The notes beneath the pieces were generated by a model. It did no database searches. It had not been told where the DNA came from and worked only from the letters and a program-made list of their open reading frames with translations. A stretch of 64,000 nucleotides of DNA from Cacajao melanocephalus. Lineage: Eukaryota > Chordata > Mammalia > Primates > Pitheciidae. Below, piece by piece: positions 42,223 to 54,865 of this stretch. Made by a program: the position numbers and the translations under genes. Positions within the stretch are counted from its first letter, which is position 1. Each line of letters opens with the position of its first letter. The stretch spans positions 62,001 through 126,000 of the forward strand of contig CAUYLG010041475.1 of assembly GCA_963573385.1 (NCBI GenBank), in the 5' to 3' direction.

Positions 42223-44492
42223 TCTCACTTACTCTTTTTATTTCTTTCCTTCTGCATGTTATGGGTTTAATTTGCTCTTTTTCTGGCATCTTAAGGTGAA
42301 ACCTTAGATCATTTACTTGAGACCTTGCTTCCTAATATAAATATTAAAAGCTATACATTCTTTGCTACAGCTGCTTTAGCTGCATCCAGTGAAGTTTGTT
42401 TGTTTTTGCATTCTGTTCAAAATGGTTTCCATTTTACCTGTAATTACCTCTTTGGTCTGTGGTTTGTTTAGAAGTGAATTTTTAAATTTCCAAGTATTGG
42501 GAGGATTTTCTGGATATTTTTCTATTATTGTTTTCTAACTAAATTCTTTTGTGGTTGGAGAATCTATGTTGTGTTCTTTTAAACTTATTGAGATTTGTTT
42601 TATAGCCAAGAATATGGTCTGTCTTATTGAATGTTTTCCGTGTACTTAAAAAGAATGTGTTTACTGCTGTTTGGGGGTGATTTGTTCTATAAATGTCAAT
42701 TAGGTCAAGTTAGTCAAGTTAATTTTCTCACTACGTGTTGTATCAGTTACTGTGAAAGGAATGTCAAAATGTCCAGCTGTAATTGTGGATTTGTCTACTT
42801 CAATAGTATTAGTTTTTGCTTCAAATTTTTAACAAACTTTAATTGAAAAATAATAATTGTATACTGCTTTATGTATTTTGAAAATCTGTTAGGCAGTTAA
42901 ACATTTCAGGTTGTTATATCCTCTTGATACATTGACTCTTCTATTATGAATTGTCTCTCTTCATCTTTGGCCATATTTGTTGTTGAAATCTGGTAATTAA
43001 TAACCGTTAATAATATAGTTATTCCAGCTTTCTTTTGATTACTATTTGTATGACAGATCTTTTATCTTTGTACTTTTAATCTATCCGTGCCTTTATATTT
43101 AAAGTGGATTCTGTGCAGATAGCAAATTGTTGGGTGTTTCTGTTTTTGTTATTTTTTATCCAACTGACAATCTCTGCCTTTTGTTTGGAGGGTTTTTTGT
43201 TGTTTTGGGTTTTTTTGCTTTTCTTCAAAGACCACTTTATATAATGTAATTATATTTGGGTTTAAATCTGTTACCTTGCTATGAGTTTTCTCTTTGTCCC
43301 ATTTGTTCTTTGTGTCCTGTACCCCTATTCTTGCCTTCTCTTGATTTAGGTGGTTTTGTTTGGGTTTGACGAATCCATGCTATCTCCACTGTTGGCTTAT
43401 TATGTACATCTCTTTGTTATTTTTTAATGGTTGCTCTAGGATTTACACATTTTTAACGGATCATAGTCAGTCTTCTGCCACTTTACATGGAGTATAAAAT
43501 CTTTGAAACAATACACAGCCATTTTCCTCTTACTATTCTTAGTGCTGTTTTACTTCTACATATGTTGTAAGCCCCAGAATATATGGTTATTTTTGCTTTA
43601 GATAGTCATTATCTTTTAAAACTATTGAAGATAAGAAAACATTATTTATTTTTACTCATATGTTGATAGTTTCCTGCTCTTCATTCCTTTGTTTAAGTTC
43701 AAATGTCCATCTGGTATCATTTTCTCTCTGCTTGATGAAACTGCTTTTTAAAATGTCTCTTTCAGTGTACCGGTGCTGGCATTGATTATCATTTTTGTTT
43801 ATCTGAAAAAGTCTTTATTTTATCTTCATTTTTGAAAGTCATTTCTATTAGGTATAGATTTCTAGATTGGTAGCTTTATTTCCCTCTCTTAGTAAAGATG
43901 TTCCTCCATTGTCTTACATAGTCTCTGAAAAGTGATTTGCTCATTCTATCTTTATTTCTCTTAATGTCTTTTTTCTTCTGACACTTTTAAGTATTTTTCT
44001 TTGTATCACTGGTTTTGATTATTAAGATGTACCCTTATTTAATTACATTTGTTGTTTTTGGAGTTTGTTGAGTTTTTCTTGGAACTGAGTGTTTATAGTT
44101 TTTTATAAAAAAAAATTTAAAATCCAACCATTATTTCTTCAGATATTTTTTTTCTGTCCTCTCCCTCTGTCCTCTTCTTTTATGATGTCAGTTACACATG
44201 TGTTAGATAATTTAATATTGTCCCCACAGGTCACTGGACGCTCTTAGTTTCTTTTTCAGTCTTTTCCTGTGCTTCACTTGGGTTAGTTGCTATTGTTGTG
44301 TCTTAAAGTTTACTGATCTTTCTGCAGTGTTTAATTTGCTGTTAATCCCATCCAGTGTATTTTTAAATTCAGATATTTTATTTTTCTTTACTAGAAGTAC
44401 CACTGGATTTATTTCTTTTGTGTCTTCCATTTTCCTGCCTCTTTTTTTTCCCCTCTACCTTCTTACTACATATGGTATATTTATAACTTTTT

Positions 44493-44782
44493 TTTTCTTT
44501 GAGAAAGAGTCTTACTCTGTCACCCAGGCTAGAGTGCAGTGGTGCGATCTCGGCTTACTATAATCTCTGCCTCCTGGGTTCAAGCAATTCACCTACCTCA
44601 GCCTCTTGAGTAGCTGGGATGACAGGCGTGTGCTACCATGCCCAGCTAATGTTTGTATTTTTTGGTGGAGATGGTGTTTCACCATGTTGGCCAGGCTAGT
44701 CTTAACTCCTGGTCTCAAGCAATCTGCCCGCTTCGTCTTCCCAAAGTGCTGGGATTACAGATCTGAGCAACTGCACCCGGCC
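44493..44782 (-). repeat. Alu (AluS-like), antisense, inside L1
   Basis: Poly-T then GAGAAAGAGTCTTACTCTGTCACCC, both monomers, ending CAACTGCACCCGGCC. Target-site duplications ATATTTATAACTTTTT lie at 44477-44492 and 44783-44798. Confidence 0.95.
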
Positions 44783-44802
44783 ATATTTATAACTTTTTAA
44801 CA

Positions 44803-45415
44803 GCTTTGTTGAGACATAATTCACATTGCCATATAATTTACCAATTTAAAGTATGTGAATTAATGGTTTTTAGTATATTCAGAAAGTTGTGCAGCTATCT
44901 GTGTGCAATCACAGTCTAATCTTAGAATACTTTCATCACCCACAAAGAAACCTCATATCCATTAGCGGTCACTTCCCATGTACCCCACTCCTTTTCAGCT
45001 TATATTGATATGAAATATATAGTGTATAGGGACTATTCTGGACATTTCATATCAATGGAATCATATAATATGTAGTATTATGTGAGTGCCTTCTTTTGCT
45101 TACTATGATGTTTTCCAGGTTCATCCATGTTGGTAGTATTTATCAGTACTTAATTTCTTTTTATTGCTAAATAATCCATTATATAGATATAGATAGATAC
45201 AGATATATTTTATTCATCAGTTACTGGGCATTGGAATTGTTTTCGGTTTTTAGTTATGAATCATGCTGCTGTGAACATTTGTTACCAGTTTTTATGTGGA
45301 CATATTATTTTCATGTCTTTGGGTATATGCCTTGGAGGGAATTGCTGGGTCATGTGGTAACTTTCTTTAACCTTTTGAGGAACTGTCAAACTGTTTTTTA
45401 AAGAAGCTGCACTGT
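44803..45415 (-). repeat. Second L1 3' end, antisense, nested
   Basis: GTTGAGACATAATTCACATTGCC at the start is the antisense terminus of an old L1. GTGTGCAATCACAG, ATATGAAATATATAG, CATCCATGTTGGTAG, TTATTGCTAAATAATCC, AATTGCTGGGTCATGTGG and GTCAAACTG follow, and it stops near 45415. The host L1 text resumes with GTTCAGTGCCCTTGTCTGCTAG. It is a 5'-truncated copy of about 610 bp, inserted in the older L1. Confidence 0.8.
45181..45207. repeat. (GATA)n short repeat
   Basis: ATATAGATATAGATAGATAC and AGATATA; arose inside the nested L1. Confidence 0.85.
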
Positions 45416-45575
45416 TATAATAGCTTGTTCAGTGCCCTTGTCTGCTAGTCCCATCATCTCTTCTCATTTCTAGGTCTGTTTATTGATAATTTTCATTTTT
45501 ATGGGTCATAATTTTCCTGTTCCTTTGCTATGCCTGGGTAATTTTTCCTTGGATACCAGGCAGTATGAATTTTAC

Positions 45576-46582
45576 ATAGTATTTCTTTTTTTCATATTAA
45601 ATAAGAATTTTATTTAAACAGTAAGAAGCTTGACTTAAAGAGAAAACTATATAGGATTCTTTTTTTTTCTTTAATTTATCCCTAGTTAAAAACAGACTGC
45701 CCTACCTGTAACACTACATACAAAAAGTTATAAAATTGTCCTTGATATTACAGTGATAAATGAAAAACATTAAAATTCTCCAGTTGAACAAGGTATGCAA
45801 GGATTTTTATTTTATTTTTGTTGTTAAAACAGTGAGAGCAAAATAACTTATTGGAATATGAAGAGCAGAATGAACATGCCACTAATGGAGAATGGGAGTA
45901 TTTTTACAGAATCAGTATTTTTCCCCATCCCGTCTCCACTTGATGTCAATCAAAACATACCATTGGCTGTTCAGTTAAAAAAAAAATACAGTATGCTTGT
46001 GCACATCTATCAGTTACTTTTGTGTACAACAAAGGAATGGGGAAGGGGGAAATGAATGAACAGAGAAAACTATACTGTAGTAGTCAGGAATGTGGTGAAA
46101 CCAAATGCAATTTTCTAATTGAGAATGTAATCTTGGTCTGCAAGAAGAGAGTTCTGGAATAAAGAAGCAGGTTCCCTTCTCAGTAGACACCTCCCATCTA
46201 CACATCAGCTTTATCTTCATCCTCCATTTCCAACTGTGCAGGTGTGTCTGTTTCATTGATTGATTGCCGGTCAAATCAGAGTCTGATCTGCCTCATTGAC
46301 AATCCCTGTCATTCATAATAGGCTTTTATTAGTTTGCTAAGTGGTATATGCCTCTTAATCTTAAACTGCACCACAGAACCATCCTGCTCCGCCTCCTTCA
46401 GATTAATATGACCGCTGTTCTCAGTCTTGACTCCTTCCTGGAGCTTTTTGTCAGCCATGACCAGTGCTGGAGTCTCCTCAGCTGCTGTTTCACAAAAGAG
46501 CTACCAGGTTCACACTGAAAGAGCACCTGAGCAGCATCAGGAGCCACAGAAAAAGGAGGCAGCAGCAACAGACCAGGGAGAG
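45576..46582 (-). pseudogene. Processed pseudogene of SUMO2
   Basis: Read on the minus strand, this is an intronless copy of SUMO2 mRNA. SUMO2 encodes a small ubiquitin-like modifier conjugated to lysines through a C-terminal Gly-Gly. About 125 nt of 5' UTR-like sequence precede an ATG at 46458; the coding remnant runs to TGA at 46182-46180, 279 nt against 288 in SUMO2. Codon 50 (46311-46309) and codon 61 (46278-46276) are CGA-to-TGA stops. A 9-nt deletion near codons 87-90 creates a third stop, TAG (46200-46198), ahead of the Gly-Gly. The 3' UTR follows to an AATAAA signal (45614-45609) and a short A-tract. Target duplications TGAATTTTAC flank it (45566-45575, 46583-46592). It sits inside the old L1 and lacks a promoter. 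Confidence 0.93.
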
Positions 46583-47320
46583 TGAATTTTACTTCATTGA
46601 GTGCTAGATTTTGTTGTATTCTTTTCAAAAGCACTAGGCTTTGTTCTGGCATGCAGTTAAGTTACTTGGAATCAGTTGTACCGGCTTGAAGCTAGCATGT
46701 AAACTTTGTTAGGGTGACTCCAGAGCAGTCATGAGGGATGATATAGCCCAAGTACTTATCCGCCATAAGGCGATATTCTTCCGAGGACTTTACCCAACGT
46801 CGTGTGTCTGGTGAATTATTTTTGGTCTTGCTGATGGAAACATGAACTATTGTTAGCTTTGTTAGAACTTCTTACAAAGAAGTCCTAGTCTGAACTCTAG
46901 AACTTCTTAGGCCAACTGCTTTCTGGTGCTCCTATCCCCAACTTTAAGTAGTTTCCTTTCACACACGTGCAAATCAGTCTAAGACTCTAGGAACTGACCC
47001 TCTGTACTTCTCTCTCCTCCTGGGTGTTCTGCCCTTTCAATTCTAGCCATTTTGTATGTGGCTTCCCTGATGACTAATCTGTGTTACCTCTACTCAGTGA
47101 GATTGACATGCTCTGTGTTCCCCTTTCTCTTTGCTGTGGCTTGGACACTTACTTCCTGGCAATAAGTTCAGGCAAGTAAGTTCAAGGCTTGCCTCATTTG
47201 TTTCTCTGTTCTCAGAAATTAAGTGCTATACTGCCTGTTGTCCAATGTCAGAAAACAGTTGTCTCATGTGTTTTGTCTGGTTTTCTAGTTGTTCCTCCAT
47301 CATAGATGGAATCCATAATA

Positions 47321-49997
47321 AATATGATGCCAATGCCAAAATCTGCTACTGTATTAACTCTTTAAAGCAGAGCCTATATAGGAAGAGCAAAAAAGAAGTC
47401 AGTGTAACTGGGGGGGGCCCAGGCAGGAAGTATTCTGCCTATATAACACAGACATGGTATCTTCATGTTTACTTTCAAACTTAGGACGTCTGTGATTTGA
47501 GGAAGAGATACCTGAATTTTGAATATGCTAGTCTTTGTTGGAATAATTACCTCTTCTCATTCTTTAGTCATCCAAATAATATTTATTAAATACCCACTGA
47601 GTGCCTGGTACGCTATTAGGCATTACTTCTCTTTATTCCTACTTCTTAACAGTTGGAATATGCCAAACAAATGAAATAAAAATAGTTTTCCTATTCTTGT
47701 TATAGGTTGGATTCTTGGATTTATCTCCTAAGCTTTGACATTCAGAAACTGAAAGTGGAATATAATGTATTCTCAGATGTAAAGTTGATCTCATTTCCTC
47801 ACTGGCCATCTGTTTATTTGCATCTAAGAATAACAAAACTTTCATACTCTTACCTGTATTTTTTAATTACTAAAAATAATGAATGGGCCGAACCATGCTT
47901 GCCCCACTTTTGAAACAATTCCTTCTGTAGACTTGTTGCAGTAGGAAGTTAATACCCCTGATTAAGAATAAAGGCCAGACCTACATAAGCATATGTTGTA
48001 TTGGTGTATCTGAAGTCATGAGGATGTGATTAATGGTCCTTAAGAGTTTTAATTTGGCGTGTCTTACTCCTAAATCTCACTTAAGCGTGGTTGCAAAGCC
48101 TGGCAAATGAGTCTTCTGTACATGGCAAGCTAAGACATGGCACCACCTTCTTGAGGTTTCATATCCTAAACCTGTCTGGGTTCCTTACAGGTTAAATTCA
48201 CAGGATAGGGCCAAGCTTGATTTGCTGTAGTTATAGTGAATGGTCACAAATCCATTTTTAGTGGAGAAGCATTAAATAACTCCTTGTCCAAGACCATGGT
48301 GCCTTCCCCAAACCAATTCTAACAGTGTCCTCTGTTAGATCTTTAAGTTAATAAATTCTTTTATTAGATTTTTGGGTCAGAAAAACAGACCATGCTTGTA
48401 CTCAGGAGCCCAGAAATAAACAGTATCATTGACTGATTCCTGTCTTCGAGGTCTTAACATGGTTTCATATGCCTTTTGATTTGTTTTTACATGTGGAACA
48501 TTTTTCCTTAATACTTTAATATTATATAATTTTTGTCTATCCTTTTCCTTAAATAGGAGGGAGAAAAAATTTTTAGTAGGAAAATATCTGGTGGTAAGTG
48601 GCATCTTTTTATTCCATGTAGGATGCAGAAGTTTCCCCTAAAAGCTAAAGTTACCTGCTTTTTGCAGATAGAACCCTTGTATTTCTCCCATAGTACTTTA
48701 TAGATGGTATAGGGCTGTACACAAAAAAATGGGGTTGGATGTGTGATGGTTTTCTGGTGGAGCTAATTAGTATTATGAAGCCATGCTTCTGATTGTGAGA
48801 ATGAGAACATCAAGTCATTATTTATCTTGGAAAGAGAGAATAATTTGTTTATAGTAATAACAATTTTCTTTTATTTTTCTTTATCTTAGTCAATAGCAGC
48901 TGCTGTTGGCAGCTTATTATGAAAAGATTTCAAATTGTAGTTTTTAACCTGGGGTGGGAGTAGGGAGAACAAAATTAATATTGTAAATGTTTTTACTTGA
49001 TAAAAGTTTTATTTGATACAGAGCATATACTGGTGTTTTTATTGCATAGTTTTTTATTACTGACATTCAATACTCTTCGCCTGTAGCCTCCCACGGTATT
49101 CAAAATGAAGGCATTTCTTACATGTTTCAATGAATGATACAACCAAAAATATTAAAATGCCTATTTAAGTCTTATTTGAAGCCCCATTTCAAAGGAGGAT
49201 TTTGAGAATAGTTAGTGTTTTAATTGTTAAAGTTAGATAATTTTGTTTGGATGGAAAAATCTATGTTCCTGTGAAATTGGGGTTTATGAAATAAGATTGG
49301 AAAAAAATAAGAGTATATAATTGGGCACATTCTGTACTGCTTAGTGAATCACCAAACCAGTGTAATCACCATTAAGCACTTTAAAAGCCATGCTTGTATG
49401 TTGTTGCTCTGCCTGCAGAGCTAGGAGTGCCCACAAGGAGCAGCAGTTCATTCACGCTGTAGTCATTGGGGTGACTCATGGAACCCCAGTCTGTGTGAGT
49501 GAGCTCGCTGCCTTGCCCACTGCCTGCTGTGTGAGTCTTAAAGGCATCAGATGTCATCAAGCTACAGAGACTTCTTGGTCATTCTTAAGGCCATGGCAGG
49601 AGGCACAGTTTAAAATCCAATTCACAAGGCAACGTCCAGAAGAAAGAATCAAGTATGTGTATAGTGCATGATATACCTCAACTACTGCAGTGAAAAATTA
49701 TTGGAATGAATCTTTCACCATGTTTTTCTTCAGCCGAATACAAGAGTTTGGAAGGAGTGGATGGATCATTAAAATGAAAATGCCTGAAAAAGTGAAATTC
49801 AAACCTAGGGTAAAATTAAGGGTTCTGCGTTCTTCTAACCTTGTAAAGTGTAAAAGCCATTTCAGTGTTCTGATGATGGAATGCAGGAGATTGTGTGTAT
49901 GAATGTTTTTCTGGGATTTGGGTATGTAGCATTCACTAGACCCTCAGAGGGGTCCATGACTCCAAAAGAACGATGATCCACTGACCTAAGAAGATGG
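47321..49997. other. 2.7 kb of single-copy sequence
   Basis: No confident gene. An L2 or MIR scrap may lie at 47575-47625 (AATATTTATTAAATACCCACTGAGTGCCTGG). A weak exon candidate is at 48557-48593. A 93-codon frame at 49390-49671 has no recognised domain. Confidence 0.4.
48557..48593 (+). other. Weak candidate microexon, 37 nt
   Basis: A pyrimidine-rich acceptor (48530-48550, ending CCTTTTCCTTAAATAG) is followed 37 nt later by GTG|GTAAGTGG. The frame reading EGEKIFSRKISG is open. Short length and lack of other support make this speculative. Confidence 0.15.
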
Positions 49998-50639
<642 letters not shown>

Positions 50640-50905
50640 AGTGCAGTATTGCACGGGGGTTAGGAACATACATTTGGAATTAAAGAAATCTGTATTTGAA
50701 TCCCAGCTCCCCCATTTACCAGCTATATGACCTTAGATCACTTAGTCTCTTTGAACCTCAATTTTTTTTCAGTTATATAATGGGGATATTAATTTTCCCT
50801 ATATTGTAGAGTTGTTATACAGATTAAAATAGATAATGGATATAAAGTGCACAGCATAGAGCTTGGCAAATTATAAGTTTCCAATAAACCTTAGCCGTTG
50901 CTGTT
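50640..50905 (+). repeat. MIR, sense
   Basis: Sense MIR order: TTAGGAACATACATTTGGAATTAAAG, TTTGAATCCCAGCTCCCCCATTTACCAGC, ATGACCTTAGATCACTTAG, GTTATATAATGGGGATATTAAT, GAGCTTGGCAAATTATAAG. Nearly complete and well preserved for MIR; its tRNA-derived head is included. Confidence 0.85.
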
Positions 50906-51562
50906 AGGTGGTGATGAAGATGTTAATCGATATGTACTTAATCTTTTCTCAACTTGATTGTCAGCAACTTGAAGGCAAGAATGTTTTACCTTTTTGTGTG
51001 TAATATCCAAATCTCCTAGAATAATAATTGTTGTTTTCTCTTTAAACATGGTTTCAAGTCCCTTTGAGGCCACCAACAATGTCCCTCCACTTGCATTAAC
51101 CCTCTCAGAGACATCATAGGTTTGTGTCTCACCTATTTCAGTTTTTCTACATGGGACACCAGGGCACTTGGCCACATTCTCCTAGAGACCTTCCTCAATC
51201 GAATTGCTGGAATTTTTGGTTTCATTTCATTGAGCAGGTCCAGTTTGACCCTTTGATTATGAATGTTTGGTGTGGTTTAGCCTCTCTAAAGTTCTGTTAG
51301 CTTCCTACAATGTCAAGTCAGTATCCCATGGATAAAACAGATTTGAATTTGCTTCTGTTGGTTTGTAAATAGGGGAGAAGCAGCTTCAGGTCATGTGCTG
51401 TGAATAATGAGTCTGCTGTCTTGTATGTATTCTGTTTCCTATTGCAGCATTCTCCATTCTCATCTTACACCTCAGCCTTGCCCCAGAGTGCTCCAGGTCT
51501 TACTTCTCCTTCCAGGAATGTGGGAATTTACAAAGAGAATATGCAAAGATGGTATCTTAACC
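50906..51562. other. Single-copy sequence, nothing seen
   Basis: No repeat or gene recognised; short open frames only. Confidence 0.5.
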
Positions 51563-51786
51563 CGATGATTCTCAAGGGGGTTGGGGAAGAGGAAAGCATG
51601 TAGTTTTTCCCCTAGGAAATATTTACGCACTTGGATTGTCACAGCTGTGGTGGAGGAAGGGTGATACTGCTCAAGTCTAGTGGGTAGAGGCCAGGCATGC
51701 TGCTAAATGTCCTGCAGTGCACAGGAGAGGCCCACAACAGATGTGTCCAGCTCAAAATGCCAGTAGTGCCAAGGCTGAGAAACCGA
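51563..51786 (+). repeat. MER20 (hAT-Charlie MITE)
   Basis: GATGATTCTCAAGGGGG start, GGATTGTCACAGCTGTGG, TCTAGTGGGTAGAGGCCAGG, CATGCTGCTAAATGTCCTGC, CAGTAGTGCCAAGGCTGAGAAACC end; this order fits the MER20 consensus as I remember it. MER20 copies are known to have supplied hormone-responsive regulatory sites in endometrial cells; nothing here shows activity. Confidence 0.85.
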
Positions 51787-52065
51787 ACTGAAGCCTCACA
51801 GGCGGTATGGTTCATTTCTGAAGTATGGTGGGGAGAAAATTGAAGGCGAGCTGTCTATAGCTCTCCTGAAGTCAGGCCACATGAATGCTTGTCAGGTAGG
51901 TAGTGACTAGTGACAGGGATGTACTAGAAAGAATTCCTCTTGAGTTTGGCCTCAGGTCTTGTGCCGTCACGTTCATGTGAGATTAGGGGAGGCTATGGAC
52001 CAGAGGCAGCTAAAGAGTAACTGGCAAGTTTTGTATGGAGAGTTGGGAAGACAGAAGCAAGGGCA

Positions 52066-52358
52066 GCCAGGCGCAGTGGCTCACACCTGTAATTCCGGTA
52101 CTTTGGGAGGCTAAGGTGGGTGGATCACTTGAGATCAGGCATTCGAGACCAGCTTAGCCTGGCCAACATGATGAAACCCAACTAAAAATACAAAAAAATT
52201 AGCCGGGTGTGGCAGCACACACCTGTAATCCCAGGTTCTTGGTAGCTGAGGCAGGAGAGTCACTTGAACCCAGGAAGTGGAAGTTACAGTGAACACAGAT
52301 CATGCAACTGCGGACCAGCCTGGTAACAGAGCAAGACTCTGTCTCAAAAAAAAAAAAA
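52066..52358 (+). repeat. Alu (AluS-like), sense, full length, diverged
   Basis: GCCAGGCGCAGTGGCTCACACC start to CTCTGTCTC and A13. AGCAAGGG before and AGCAGGGG after may be target duplications. There are several small deletions, e.g. in the 'ccatctctactaaaa' linker. Confidence 0.93.
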
Positions 52359-54661
52359 AGCAGGGGTATCTGAGCCATAATTTCCTCTTGGAGAGCTGGA
52401 GGGTGAGGAGAGCAAAGCTTTCTATCTTGCTTTGTACCTGAGAGTCTACTCAAATCAGAATGAGCAGGGAGGGAGAAGGGATCTATCTAGACATTTCCCT
52501 TTGGGGTCAAATGAGAGGAAGGAGTCCTTGCCCTTTGGAGAATTATTACGAGCATCTGGTTGAGTTGAGAATTTATTTTCCCCCACCAATATATTTTTTT
52601 TGGTGTTTTTTTCTTTTTTTAACATCTCTGTTTCCCTCCCCTTTTTGTTGTTGCTCCTGTCCTGTTCCCACCCCAACTACCACACAGACCCTCACCAGAG
52701 CCTTTCTGCCCCTCTAGGGAAGGGGCCAATGTGAGGAACTCTGACTGGATACCCCCTTCCCTTTTGCTGTGCTGATCTTTCACATCACTTTCTACGGATC
52801 CCATGTGAATCAGTTGTCTTCCTCATTTACTCTGAGCAAGGGTGGCAGCAGCAATAGCAGAAGACGTAGATGCAGTGACTCATTTTGCATAATGTCTACG
52901 GGAGAGCTGGGCCTCCCATGTGCTGTCACTCTCATTCAGGCATTACTTCAGAAACTTGATTCTTTTGGAATTGTACATAAGAGGGCCTTTTAGAAAAAAA
53001 AAATTGGAAGAGTTTCCATTCCTGAGCTTCAGTGGAAGCAGCAGGAGGGTGGGCCTCCTCCAGGACAGTGGGAGAGCCAGGATGGACCCTCTTGTGGCAT
53101 TGTTCTCCTTCTCATCTTGGACATATTGTGGGACTACAGCATGCCTCAGAACCTTGTGATGATTTCCAACATCTAGGTTTGGGGAGGACTGTGGTGATGC
53201 GCTAGGGTTAGCCATCAGGAAGGGTTGGGACAGAGACAGCAGGAGCCATAGTCTTCTCAGGAGCCTACTCTGATTAGTTTGTAAGTTGGCTTCCTTTCAT
53301 GATTTCTGGGTCATTGGTGAGTGGATAGGAGTTATAGGATCCTCTGTTGGTGAGTAGAAGATACTGTGGCAGTTAGGTTTTAGTGAACCTAACTGATTTA
53401 CATACAGCGCATGTAAATCTTTCCTTTTTAATGTGTCACCTCCTCAGTTTGGGTGGAGAAGCTTGCCATCCCCAGGTTTATCCCTAAGCATTGTGGTAGG
53501 CTCAGGACTAACAGACACTACTAGCTCAGCCCCATTGAGGGCCCCCAGGCCTGGCTTCAGCTTTGGGAAAGCTTGTTTTCTCCTTGGGCAGGCCGTGTCA
53601 GACGTTTCGCTTCTGGGTGTTTGACATACTATACAAAGCCACATGGGCAGGCAAAAGAATACACCCTTTTGTAGAAATGACAGTTGTAACAAACCAAGTA
53701 TATACCAGTTTGTGCTGTGTGTCAAGGAGTAATTCATCTCAGCTACTGAAATAGAGGAGGAGAAGAAAATTCAAGTCTTTAGCTGTGGGTTCATAAACTG
53801 GACTTAACAATAAGAGCCTTCTTCCTCTTATGATGCTAACTGCTCTTAATATTTCCTTCTTTATGAACAGTTGATATAAGAGTTCTCTCCTTTCATCTAA
53901 GAAATACGGAACAATCTGCAAGTTTTCTTGGTGGTTTGTTAAATGAACTTAGAAATGATCAAGAAATTCATATTCCTCAGTGAAAATGGGTATTAAGTTA
54001 ATGGATAGGTAGCAGTCCTTGTTGCCACCAAGATTTTGGCATCTGAATTGTATATATAAACTGTGTCAGGAATATCATAAAATCATGTTGAGGCTGCAGG
54101 GACAAGGAAATTTCATTCTTCTCATGAATCTGTTGGGGATTTAAACAATTTAAACAATTGTTGGTAAAACTATGTAAAATGAATTACCGTATACTTGCCA
54201 TTATGTTTTTATCTTAATAATCATTACATAGTTCAGTTACTTAACATTTTCATGCTTTTTTGTGTTTGCTCTATTTAATCTTAAAAAAGTGATTGAGGTA
54301 ATAATTATGTTAAGTCATTAGATTGGTGATCTCCCCTTTTGTATAGTCAAATTTAATTTCACTCTTTAAGACTGAAAAATATTGGAAATTCTAGGTTGAT
54401 CACAGGACCACAGTTAAAGGTGCCTTCACATATCTCGTATAAGATACCTATCTTCACTGTATTAATTATTTGCATTTATCAATAAATTTTAACTTTTAAA
54501 AGATTTGATGGTTAAAAAATGATGATGGAAGGAATTATTTCTCTAAAACTAAAGAAATTCTTGCTCTGGGAAGCTGTGGTGAGAAGAGTTCTAAGCTCTG
54601 CTGCCTGTGTCAGTGTTCTCTGGAAAGACCTCTTATGAGTCAACTTTGCTGTCTTGGAAGG
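52359..54661. other. 2.3 kb of single-copy sequence
   Basis: No gene or repeat recognised. A perfect 10-bp inverted repeat lies at 53370-53395. Overlapping open frames of 60-97 codons on both strands show no known domain. Confidence 0.45.
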
Positions 54662-54865
54662 ATGCTGTGATGTGGAGTCAGGAGGCCAGGACCCACCCCA
54701 ACCCTCCCTATCACCTGCCAGCTGTGTGGCCTTGAGTGGGCCAACAACTTTACCAGGAGTCATTGGTCTTATCTTTAAAACGAAAGAGCACTGGTATGCC
54801 CTGGCTTGTTTAAGTGAGATTATGTAGTGTTAGTAGGATTCCCCCCCACAGGTGCTCAGTACATT
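54662..54865 (+). repeat. MIR, sense
   Basis: GATGTGGAGTCAGGAGGCCAGGAC, CACCTGCCAGCTGTGTGGCCTTGAGTGG, TCTTATCTTTAAAACGAAAG, and a 'gagattatgtag' block near the end give sense MIR order. Confidence 0.78.

Noticed and set aside
50640..50905. tRNA-like sequence
   Set aside because: The A/B-box-like bases are the tRNA-derived head of a MIR element, not a tRNA gene.
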